From: a bacterium
GTDB taxonomy: Bacteria; Bdellovibrionota; FAC87; UBA2466
Reading direction: 5' to 3'
Length of the DNA stretch: 13,756 nucleotides
NCBI GenBank assembly: GCA_022842225.1
Contig: JALHPX010000031.1
Coordinates: 1 to 13,756 of the forward strand
The notes under the pieces are model-generated. The model was not told where the DNA came from and made no database searches. It worked only from the letters and a program-made list of their open reading frames with translations. Positions 1 through 6,690 of this stretch are shown piece after piece. Within the stretch, counting starts at the first letter, position 1. The number at the start of each line of letters is the position of its first letter. Both the position numbers and the translations under genes were made by a program.

Positions 1-1841
1 AGTACTTTTTCGACGAGAACAGGGTAATAAGCGAGCAATTCAGTGGCGGTATCAAATGCTGTCAAGCCGCCACCGATAATCACGGCCGGCAAGCGCACTT
101 GGAGATTGGAAAGAGAGCTTTTCTTAAAGGCGCCTGTTAACTGCAGCGACATCAGGAAATCACTAGCCTTACGAGTCCCCTTGGCGAGATTGTTCTTCAT
201 TGGAACAATGGTCGGCTTCCCGGCTCCCGCTGCAATGGCAACGTGATCAAAACCCAGGTCCCAGGCGTCCTGTAGCTCAATCGTTCCGCCAAAACGCACG
301 CCACCAAAAATCCGAACATTTTGGCGACGAGCCAAAGTGAGATGGATGAGAGTGAGAAAATTCTTATCCCAGCGGACAGTGATACCGTATTCCGAAACGC
401 CGCCAAAACCACCGAGTACGCGTTCGTCTAGCTCTTTACGAATCTCCGAGAAATTCTGAATCGGCTTGGGATAAGCGCGGCCTTGTCCGGTAATGGTGCC
501 GTCTAATGGCTCGATTTTCAGCCCATCGATCCCAATAACGCCAAAGCCTTCATTGGCAAGATAGTGCGCAAGAGTATAGCCAGCGGGCCCCATACCGACG
601 ACTAGGACATTGTGCCCGTTGAACGGCAGTGCGTAGGGGCGCTTTTTGTTTAGGGGATTAAAGCGCGTCAGCAGACTGTAAATCTCCACTCCCAAAGGCA
701 TATTGAGCACGTCGGTGAGAACGCCCGTCTCATTCTGCGGGATATTGACGGGTTCCTGCTTTTGAAAAATGCAGCCCTTCATGCAGTCGTTGCAAATGCG
801 GTGGCCCGTGCCTGGGCACATGGGGTTATCGAGCATCACCATCGCTAAAGCGGCAAGACTCAGCCCCTTGTTTTTGAGCCAGTTCATTTCGGAGATGCGC
901 TCGTCGAGCGGGCAACCCGTCAACTCAATGCCGAGAGGATTCTTCTTGTAGCCAGTTTTGTCGTGAAAACCCTTGGAGCAAGAGTCCTTCTCGCGCTGGT
1001 GGCAATAAATGCAGTAGTCGGTTTCGCGCAGCACCTGCTTCTGAGTCATGCGCGGATCGGTTAGCTTAAAGCCAACGCGTGCCCGGTGCAGAGCGGGAGG
1101 AGTAACCAACACGTCTGGCTGGTCCGCAGATAGACTCTCGACAGGTACCAGGTGATCGAAATCTAACTTGTGTGGGCGAGTGTAAGAAATCCAATTGGCG
1201 ATGTCCTTACGCCGTTCTGGATCGACGTAAATCTGAACGCACCAATCTTCGAACTGCTTCAGAACCACCGTCAATTTATCGACTAGCGAAGTGCCGTGAA
1301 TATGGGAGCAAAAATATTGCGCTCGTTGGCTATCGACGGGCGAAACGCCCTCTTTTTTAGCGCGCTTCTGGCAGTCGTAGAGAAACAGTACGATGCGCGA
1401 AAAGACCGCTTCCGGATCTTCTCCAGGAGCTGCGGGTTCGTGACGAAGCACCGCCTTTACTCGGGAGTCGAGGTCTTGAAACGCGGCATGGGGCACCGCC
1501 GGCTCTCCAAGGCGGGGGAAAACCCGGACGTTGAGGAACTCTCGTTTAAAGCGATAGACGGGGAAAAGGTGCTCCGCTTGCGCTTTAAATTTGGCTGCAT
1601 GAGTCGTGACGTGAAAAAGACGACCGAGGAAATCACCGAGCAACTTGGAAGTCTCAATGAGGATCTCAGACTCTTCCGGCGGCTTAAGCTCCGGAGTGGA
1701 AGTTTTTTGGAAGCGATCGCGGATCCCGGGCGACGCGTGTTCCGCCTGGCGCCAGAACTCCCTGTGGAGGTCCTTTAGGCGCTCGGGGCGATACAAATCG
1801 GAGAATTGAAAACCGGAAATTCCGAGGGAAAAGTCTTTCAT
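1..1841 (-). CDS. GltD-like FAD/NAD(P)H, iron-sulphur oxidoreductase (3' end outside window)
   Basis: The reading frame is open for 613 codons from an ATG at 1841 to the left edge, where it is cut. Residues 1-265 are an N-terminal region I do not recognise. Residues 277-357 hold two cysteine groups (C277, C280, C288, C310 and C342, C350, C353, C357), arranged like the double iron-sulphur-cluster domain that precedes the flavin domain in glutamate synthase small subunits and dihydropyrimidine dehydrogenase. A dinucleotide-binding motif follows (VVGMGPAG, 414-421, probably FAD), and a second glycine-rich motif (VIIGGGLTAFD, 588-598, probably NAD(P)H) lies near the edge. From the family it should pass electrons between NAD(P)H, FAD and the clusters in the cytoplasm; the physiological substrate is unknown. 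The start lies 20 bases after the protease stop, with no clear Shine-Dalgarno and no alternative start nearby. Already longer than GltD (about 470 residues). Family call fairly sure, role unsure. Confidence 0.82.
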   Translation of the reverse strand, partial: MKDFSLGISGFQFSDLYRPERLKDLHREFWRQAEHASPGIRDRFQKTSTPELKPPEESEILIETSKLLGDFLGRLFHVTTHAAKFKAQAEHLFPVYRFKREFLNVRVFPRLGEPAVPHAAFQDLDSRVKAVLRHEPAAPGEDPEAVFSRIVLFLYDCQKRAKKEGVSPVDSQRAQYFCSHIHGTSLVDKLTVVLKQFEDWCVQIYVDPERRKDIANWISYTRPHKLDFDHLVPVESLSADQPDVLVTPPALHRARVGFKLTDPRMTQKQVLRETDYCIYCHQREKDSCSKGFHDKTGYKKNPLGIELTGCPLDERISEMNWLKNKGLSLAALAMVMLDNPMCPGTGHRICNDCMKGCIFQKQEPVNIPQNETGVLTDVLNMPLGVEIYSLLTRFNPLNKKRPYALPFNGHNVLVVGMGPAGYTLAHYLANEGFGVIGIDGLKIEPLDGTITGQGRAYPKPIQNFSEIRKELDERVLGGFGGVSEYGITVRWDKNFLTLIHLTLARRQNVRIFGGVRFGGTIELQDAWDLGFDHVAIAAGAGKPTIVPMKNNLAKGTRKASDFLMSLQLTGAFKKSSLSNLQVRLPAVIIGGGLTAFDTATELLAYYPVLVEKV

Positions 1842-1861
1842 CGTCGGCCAGTAAGATACGC

Positions 1862-3526
1862 TTACGGGCGGGGGTTTGCCAAGGCGGCGCTGACCGTCGT
1901 TGCGGTCATCGATTCGACCAAGAAGTACCGCCCTCTGGCGCTTCGGCCTTCGATAGCCTGGGGCACGTTTGAGGCATTTACCGTCAGCGTAGCGACTTTC
2001 GAGTCCAGCACCGTGAAGTTTTGGCTCAAGACCGCTTTGTTGGCGTAGAGAGAAATACTGCGCTGGTCAGCTGCCGTGTTTTGGACCGAGAGAATAGGCA
2101 TTACTTCCACTGTTCCGTCGGCATTAGTGACTTGCACCACCTGGTTCCACAGCAAGGAGCTAACCGCGTCTGGCTTTTTGACGATAGCAAGACATACCGT
2201 CGCGACGCCGCTGGACGTCAGAACATTCGAACCGCAATGCGAGGTGGTTACTGCGTAATCCGGAATAGTGGGAGGGGGGATCACTCCATTGGTTACGCGA
2301 AAATCGGCGTAACAATTTGAGCTACCACCAGAGCCGCGCACAAAACCCGCGACCGAGTAGTCACCCACAACCGCTTTCTTGGTCGTAAACCTGCCGACGG
2401 GGAAGGCAACTGAGTTGCCCTCAATCGACGCGTAGGTGGCCGAACCCTGGACCACCAACTCTAAGACCACTTCCTGATTGGGCTTCACCTGTTTGGGAAT
2501 GGCGGTCAAAGTGCACATCGGTCTATCGCCACCTCCGCCACTAATGACTTCATAGGTGACAGAACAAGCACCCGAACCGCCCGGCCCTTGCACATCTGCA
2601 TTCACCGTAAACTTACCCAGTGAACCTGTTGTTAATTGGCTCGTCCAAGTGGGAACCGTCGCAGGGTTTCCAGCAACCGTGGCTTTGGTCGCATTTGTCG
2701 TAACGAGAGAGAGTGTGACTTTCTGTCCTAAGACAACGGAGTTGGGAGTCGCTGACAAAGTGCACGCGGGTTTTGGATCGGTTTGTCCGCCATCGGAACA
2801 AGTAAAGCCATTGATGCCGCAGATATTTGTCGAGTTGTCGGTAGCAAATTTCTGCAAGAATGTCTGGCTCTCTGCCATATCCAGACGTGTGTGGTAGCTC
2901 ATGTCGGTCTGATTACCGAGTGCGTTTACTCCTAGCAAAAGTTTGCGCGTTCCATCGGTGATAAAAGCAGGGCCGCCAGAATCCCCGCGACAAACAGTCG
3001 CCCCATCTGGAGAACTCGTGACCATATAGAAGGCGCTAAAGCCACTCAGCGTGGATTGTCCAATCCGCAACTTCCCGTCAGCAACACCACCCACAACGGT
3101 ACAACCAAAACCTAAGATATCAATACTAGCTCCGCGCACTGCTTTGCCACCAATGGTGCGCGGGCTAGAAGCAGCCATTTCGGAGGTCGTAAATACCGCC
3201 GCTAGATCGTGATCTTTATCGGGGTAGAGAGAGCTGCGAGTGAGTGTGCCGTCGTAGTTGCTGCCATTGAATTGAAATTTTACTTTTGCGCCGTTGGGAC
3301 CGCAGTGAGCCGCTGTGACCAACACTCGCTTGCCGACGATAGTTGCAGTGCAATTAGTGGTGCGGTTGTTTGGCAACTCGATTTCAATGTTTACCACTTC
3401 TTTCCACGTCGTGAGATTGGCTTCTTCGCCCTTGATAATCATCGGAATAATTTTTGTGGGCGCAGCAAAAAGTGCGCCTGCGAATGCAGCAGCCAACACT
3501 ACTAGAGCCTTGGAGAGACTCAGCAT
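1862..3526 (-). CDS. Secreted chymotrypsin-family (S1) serine protease with tandem C-terminal repeats
   Basis: 554 residues from the ATG at 3526. Residues 1-22 form a signal peptide (hydrophobic LVVLAAAFAGALF, probable cleavage around AA/PT). The protease domain spans about 28-230 with a complete triad: His74 in TAAHC, Asp107 in DHDLAAV and Ser183 in GDSGGP. C59 and C75 sit where the usual disulphide around the histidine would be. The residue six before the serine, which is Asp in trypsin, is Thr177, so trypsin-like cutting after Lys/Arg is not expected. Two repeats of about 83 residues follow (about 255-330 and 338-414), each opening with CTL[ST]A and closing with G-rich GG-S and a cysteine, probably Ig-like modules; the last 140 residues are a further domain with C431 and C445. 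Probably exported, acting on external or prey protein (inference). An in-frame ATG at 3577 is less likely because the ribosome site and signal peptide fit 3526. Confidence 0.9.
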   Translation of the reverse strand: MLSLSKALVVLAAAFAGALFAAPTKIIPMIIKGEEANLTTWKEVVNIEIELPNNRTTNCTATIVGKRVLVTAAHCGPNGAKVKFQFNGSNYDGTLTRSSLYPDKDHDLAAVFTTSEMAASSPRTIGGKAVRGASIDILGFGCTVVGGVADGKLRIGQSTLSGFSAFYMVTSSPDGATVCRGDSGGPAFITDGTRKLLLGVNALGNQTDMSYHTRLDMAESQTFLQKFATDNSTNICGINGFTCSDGGQTDPKPACTLSATPNSVVLGQKVTLSLVTTNATKATVAGNPATVPTWTSQLTTGSLGKFTVNADVQGPGGSGACSVTYEVISGGGGDRPMCTLTAIPKQVKPNQEVVLELVVQGSATYASIEGNSVAFPVGRFTTKKAVVGDYSVAGFVRGSGGSSNCYADFRVTNGVIPPPTIPDYAVTTSHCGSNVLTSSGVATVCLAIVKKPDAVSSLLWNQVVQVTNADGTVEVMPILSVQNTAADQRSISLYANKAVLSQNFTVLDSKVATLTVNASNVPQAIEGRSARGRYFLVESMTATTVSAALANPRP

Positions 3527-3540
3527 GGAAACTCCGTTTT
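3527..3540 (-). promoter_or_regulatory. Ribosome binding site fixing the protease start
   Basis: Read on the minus strand, GGAG is followed by five bases (TTTCC) and then the ATG at 3526. The start 17 codons upstream would put a charged, asparagine-rich stretch in front of the signal peptide, so this site decides the start. Confidence 0.7.
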
Positions 3541-3552
3541 TAGAGCGGTTGG

Positions 3553-3558
3553 AGTATA
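3553..3558 (-). promoter_or_regulatory. Possible -10 element for the protease gene
   Basis: TATACT on the minus strand lies 26 bases before the protease ATG, giving a leader of roughly 20 bases. No convincing -35 box sits 16-18 bases further up (the best, TTGGGC, is only 13 bases away), so this would need an activator or another sigma factor, or may be chance. Confidence 0.3.
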
Positions 3559-3651
3559 GGTTACCATTCGCGCCCAACGCCGGCAGGGGCGGCGGAGTAG
3601 CTCGTGGTATCAGCTGTTAAAGCCCGGATTGTGGGAGAAATTTTCTTGCGG
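3559..3651. other. Intergenic stretch without a gene
   Basis: This is most of the 125-base gap between the small lysine-rich gene and the protease gene, the longest gap in the window. On the minus strand it holds a five-base-pair GC hairpin (CGCCG, seven-base loop, CGGCG, near 3578-3594) with no T-run after it, so it does not look like a standard terminator. I see no coding potential. It could hold a short RNA or a leader, but nothing in the sequence proves it. Confidence 0.35.
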
Positions 3652-3981
3652 TTATTTTTTGAGCTTGTTGCTCATGTTCTTCATGTTCTTGGATGCTTTA
3701 TCGAGCGAAGAAGCAACGGTGTCCGCACCCTTCGACGCGAGTTTTGCGCCCTTAGACAAGATCTTGGTGCCTTGTGCGCCGAGATCTATGCCATGGCTTA
3801 ATGTGTCGCGGTTAATGAACTTCTGCGCCTGTTCTGCGACATGCTTCGTCGTAGAAACACCAGTCTGCACACCCTTTTTTACGCTCTCGACGGTTTTCAT
3901 CGCGGTGCCCTTAAGCTTATCCGCATTCTCTTTCACGTCTTGAACACCTTTTTTTAGTTTGGTGAGATCTGGCTTTTTCAT
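3652..3981 (-). CDS. Small lysine-rich helical protein, positional counterpart of Bdellovibrio Bd0108
   Basis: 109 residues, no family I recognise. It has 23 lysines and 1 arginine against 10 acidic residues, one proline, one phenylalanine and no Cys, Trp or Tyr; the sequence reads as long amphipathic helices. Short internal repeats are visible: KKGVQ at 10-14 and 35-39, and SKGA at 76-79 and 83-86. No signal peptide or membrane segment is visible. Start: the ATG at 3981 follows AAGGA with seven bases between. It lies 14 bases after the stop of the YD-repeat gene and is almost certainly co-transcribed with it. A tiny orphan protein beside a YD-repeat protein at a Tad/Flp cluster is the layout of the Bdellovibrio hit locus (bd0108/bd0109), where Bd0108 affects pilus extrusion and prey-independent growth. 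Bd0108 is described as periplasmic or secreted, which does not fit the missing signal here. Real gene: likely; function: inferred from place only. Confidence 0.75.
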   Translation of the reverse strand: MKKPDLTKLKKGVQDVKENADKLKGTAMKTVESVKKGVQTGVSTTKHVAEQAQKFINRDTLSHGIDLGAQGTKILSKGAKLASKGADTVASSLDKASKNMKNMSNKLKK

Positions 3982-3995
3982 CTTTGTTTCCTTTT

Positions 3996-5714
3996 TTACA
4001 TCATCCGGAAGTCCACTAGACCAGCTGGACGCAGAATATTAAGTAGTTGTTGAAACCCCTGCTGAACCTTTTTTACCATCTGTTCAGAATTACCTTTTTT
4101 AGCCGTGCGGCTCGCCAGAGTACGGGCACCCAGTAGGCGACCATCTTTGGCATAATTCAGCTCAATACTGCCCACACCACTCTCGGTAATCAATACCGGT
4201 TTGGAGCTGCCGCTGTATTCGAAGGTGAACGTGCGTTTTTCTTGGTTGGTAAGCGTCTTCACTCTGCCCATCGAATCGTAACGCAATGAGACAGACTGAT
4301 TTCCCGAGTTAGAGGCGAGAACCAGATTGCCCTTCGCATCGTAGGAGTACTGTGATGTCAGATTGGGTTGAATTACCTTCGTGGGCTTCTTCCACTGCTG
4401 GTCATACTCAAACGATGCACTTTCTTTAGGCGATACACGGCTCTTCAATAAGCCATCTTGGTAGTACGTGAACTGGGTCGTGACTCCGCCCTGTGTCACT
4501 TGCAGCGGCTGTCCGCAGCACTCGGAGAACACCGTGATAGTCGTGCCGGTGTCCGCTTTGCTGGTTTGACGGTAGAGATACTTACTGCCGTCCGCCTTGC
4601 CCTTTAATTCAAACTCTTCGTAGTTCTCGATTTTTACAGAACCGACCTTCTTTGTCTGTTTGGTCCAAAAATTATTCTGAGGATCGGAACTATTGCGCCC
4701 GTAAACATACTCCGTTTCTGTGCCGTCTTTTTCGCGCGTATAGGTGATAAGTCCGTCCATGTCGTATTTGAATTCGCGGTAAATAGTCGTGCCGCCCTTG
4801 GACTCACCCGGGTACTCAATCTTCGACAGCAAGTGGGGGAACTTCTTCACTTCGTATTTGTATTGATAGGTCTGACCACTGGAATCGGTGACCGAAGCAA
4901 GGTTGCCAACGCCGTCGTAACGATAGTAAGAGCGCACGTTTTTATTATCCGAAATCTGCACCACACGACCCAATTCCCATTTGAACTTGAGGCTCATGCT
5001 CTTGGTTGCGTCGCGGATTTCACTCACCTGGAGCGAATCTGCCGTCGGATAAACGTAATCGAAGTAATAGCCATTCTTATCCGCCTGGCGGATAAGGCGG
5101 CCTTTTTCGTCGAAAGTCTGGGTCGTTCCGTTTTTCTCGCGGATCCAGCGATTGCCCTTGAAAGCCACCGTCTGGTAGCCGTACTCGTTGGAAATAAAAG
5201 TCTGTCCGGACTGGAGCTTCACTGGAACCTTGTAGCGAGAAGCCATTTTTGCCCGGTATTTAGCATCGGTGCGCATTTTGGAAAGAACGTTTTCTGGAAC
5301 GCTTAGTTTATCGAGTTCGCCCTCACTTAATTTTTTGCCCTGCGATTGCTCGAAGTAGGAGCGCTTAAACTTTACGAAAAAATCATCGAGTGCCTTGTCG
5401 TCCTGATTTTGTGGACGAAACAACAATGTGTTGCCGCTGCCACCATCTCGCAAGACGACCTGGCGATCGGGAGTGGTCGTCATCGTGGTCTCAAAAGGAG
5501 CCGTCCATCCCCAACCGAAGGCTCCCTTCCAGCCGCTTTTCTCGGAGAGCGCTGTGAGAGTGTTGTAACTGCGAGCGATTTCGAGTGGTACCGCAGGACC
5601 CGAAATGCTGAAGTCTACGTACACGATCGTGCCGCCGCCATTTAAGCGGTTCACGGTCAAGGCACTAGCAGTTGTACAGACGACAAAAAGAGTCAGCGCG
5701 AAGAGCTTCTGCAC
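3996..5714 (-). CDS. Secreted YD-repeat (Rhs-like) protein, positional counterpart of Bdellovibrio Bd0109
   Basis: 572 residues. Residues 1-18 form a signal peptide ending TTASA/LTV. Residues 25-100 (SYNTLTA...GAFGWGWTAPFE) match the N-terminal module that opens many Rhs/YD-repeat proteins. From about 200 to 530 there are YD repeats, seen at 201 (FDEKGRLIRQ), 264 (YRYDGVGNL), 316 (KYDMDGLI), 457 (YSYDAKGNL), 478 (LRYDSMGRV) and 520 (NYAKDGRLL). The tail (535-572) is basic, then amphipathic. It is far shorter than polymorphic-toxin Rhs proteins, with no Rhs core-end motif and no toxin domain, so it is not an obvious effector; such repeats can build a shell or bind sugars. The start is GTG at 5714, with a loose GGGGG nine bases upstream. 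It sits 97 bases after tadB and 14 bases before the small lysine-rich gene. In Bdellovibrio the YD-repeat protein Bd0109 is exported and binds Bd0108; the same role here is inference. Confidence 0.85.
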   Translation of the reverse strand: MQKLFALTLFVVCTTASALTVNRLNGGGTIVYVDFSISGPAVPLEIARSYNTLTALSEKSGWKGAFGWGWTAPFETTMTTTPDRQVVLRDGGSGNTLLFRPQNQDDKALDDFFVKFKRSYFEQSQGKKLSEGELDKLSVPENVLSKMRTDAKYRAKMASRYKVPVKLQSGQTFISNEYGYQTVAFKGNRWIREKNGTTQTFDEKGRLIRQADKNGYYFDYVYPTADSLQVSEIRDATKSMSLKFKWELGRVVQISDNKNVRSYYRYDGVGNLASVTDSSGQTYQYKYEVKKFPHLLSKIEYPGESKGGTTIYREFKYDMDGLITYTREKDGTETEYVYGRNSSDPQNNFWTKQTKKVGSVKIENYEEFELKGKADGSKYLYRQTSKADTGTTITVFSECCGQPLQVTQGGVTTQFTYYQDGLLKSRVSPKESASFEYDQQWKKPTKVIQPNLTSQYSYDAKGNLVLASNSGNQSVSLRYDSMGRVKTLTNQEKRTFTFEYSGSSKPVLITESGVGSIELNYAKDGRLLGARTLASRTAKKGNSEQMVKKVQQGFQQLLNILRPAGLVDFRMM

Positions 5715-5769
5715 GGTCTTAAACCCCCGTTATAAAACTTTGATTGGAATGGAGAACTACTTAGGAGGA

Positions 5770-5775
5770 ATTATA
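5770..5775 (-). promoter_or_regulatory. Possible -10 box (TATAAT) for the YD-repeat/small-protein pair
   Basis: A perfect TATAAT lies on the minus strand inside the 97-base gap after tadB, 55 bases before the GTG start of the YD-repeat gene. The -35 region is poor, so activation or a weak promoter is likely. No terminator hairpin is visible between tadB and this box, so read-through from the Tad operon is also possible. Confidence 0.4.
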
Positions 5776-5811
5776 CCGCGAGTGGGCACAGATAGTCGGC
5801 TAGTAAATTGC

Positions 5812-6687
5812 TTAAACGCGTACTTGGACGATCTTCCAGATCGCAAAAGCTCCGATAACCTGGAGAGTGACCATGACAAAGAGCATCACCCAACCCGGCA
5901 AGGTGGTGAACATGGGGGTAATCTTCTCTGGAGTTAAGGTATAGAGAATGGCACCTAACGCGAAGGGCATAAGAACGACGATGACGCCCTGTAGAACGCC
6001 CTGTGACGTCATGGCGGCAATCTTCGATTCAATCTTGATCCGCTCGCGGATCGTGAAAGAAATACTATCGAAGGTCTCGGCCAAGTTACCGCCGGTTTCT
6101 TTCAAAATATTCACCGAAGTCGTAAACATCTCGATGTCATCGTGGGGCATCCGCACCGAGAGGTTGCTTAAGCCCTCTTCGAGCGTAGTACCCAACTTGT
6201 TTTGAGACAAGACAAGCGAAAATTCCTGGGAGATGGGGTTGGGCAGTTCGTCGGATACCAACTGTAGCGCTTGGGGCACGTTAAGACCCGAACGCAGAGA
6301 GTTGGACATCAAACTCAGTCCATCGACCATCTGAAGAACGAACCGAGAGATCCGGCGCTTCCACAGAATGCGCATCATCATGCAAGGCACCTTCCAGAGC
6401 ATCAGAACGAAAACAACGCCAAACACGATTCCGCCACCCAACGACGGATAGAGCAAAAACACTCCTAATGAGAACAAGCCCACCAGATAGAGGATGTACC
6501 AGCGAAAAACTTTCTCAGCGGTGATCTCAATGAACATCAAATCCAAAATGCGGCACATCTCCGCAACCTGCCCGCCGGTCTTCTGCCCCATCCAACCATA
6601 GAGACGCTGGCCGTTGATCATCAGACCGATGAACATGACGCCGAAGACCCATCCCAAAGCTGCAATTTTCAATATCGTAGGTAGCAT
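5812..6687 (-). CDS. tadB: TadB, inner-membrane platform protein of the Tad pilus
   Basis: 291 residues, normal for the family. It is a type II secretion F-domain protein that forms the inner-membrane platform turned by the CpaF ATPase. Membrane segments are at about 5-24, 62-80, 84-104, 231-250 and 264-287. Between them the cytoplasmic F domain (about 115-225) shows the TadB pattern: LQMVDGLSLMSNSLRSGLNV (119-138), LPNPISQEF (148-156), ETGGNLAETFDSIS (197-210) and TIRER (212-216). The GGNLAE and TIRER motifs favour TadB over TadC. It starts three bases after the stop of the fused ATPase, with only a weak ribosome site, so coupling of translation is likely. TadC, normally the next gene, is absent: a YD-repeat gene follows instead. 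Confidence 0.93.
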   Translation of the reverse strand: MLPTILKIAALGWVFGVMFIGLMINGQRLYGWMGQKTGGQVAEMCRILDLMFIEITAEKVFRWYILYLVGLFSLGVFLLYPSLGGGIVFGVVFVLMLWKVPCMMMRILWKRRISRFVLQMVDGLSLMSNSLRSGLNVPQALQLVSDELPNPISQEFSLVLSQNKLGTTLEEGLSNLSVRMPHDDIEMFTTSVNILKETGGNLAETFDSISFTIRERIKIESKIAAMTSQGVLQGVIVVLMPFALGAILYTLTPEKITPMFTTLPGWVMLFVMVTLQVIGAFAIWKIVQVRV

Positions 6688-6690
6688 CGC

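Noticed and set aside
1296..1778. 160-codon plus-strand open frame
   Set aside because: It lies wholly antisense to the oxidoreductase gene, whose minus-strand product has clear family motifs; the plus-strand product is arginine/lysine-rich and resembles nothing.
1851..1865. Inverted repeat GTAAG/CTTAC over the protease stop codon
   Set aside because: Only five base pairs with a five-base loop and no T-run, so not a credible terminator; probably chance, although it could slightly affect translation of the next gene.
3578..3594. GC hairpin after the small lysine-rich gene as a terminator
   Set aside because: It is about 60 bases past the stop and has no T-run following it on the minus strand.
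4833..5306. 157-codon plus-strand open frame opposite the YD-repeat gene
   Set aside because: The minus strand encodes recognisable YD repeats here; the plus-strand frame has no ribosome site or motifs and is a shadow.
3996..5714. Rhs polymorphic toxin with immunity gene
   Set aside because: The protein is short, lacks a variable toxin end, and the next gene is a highly basic helical protein unlike typical immunity proteins.
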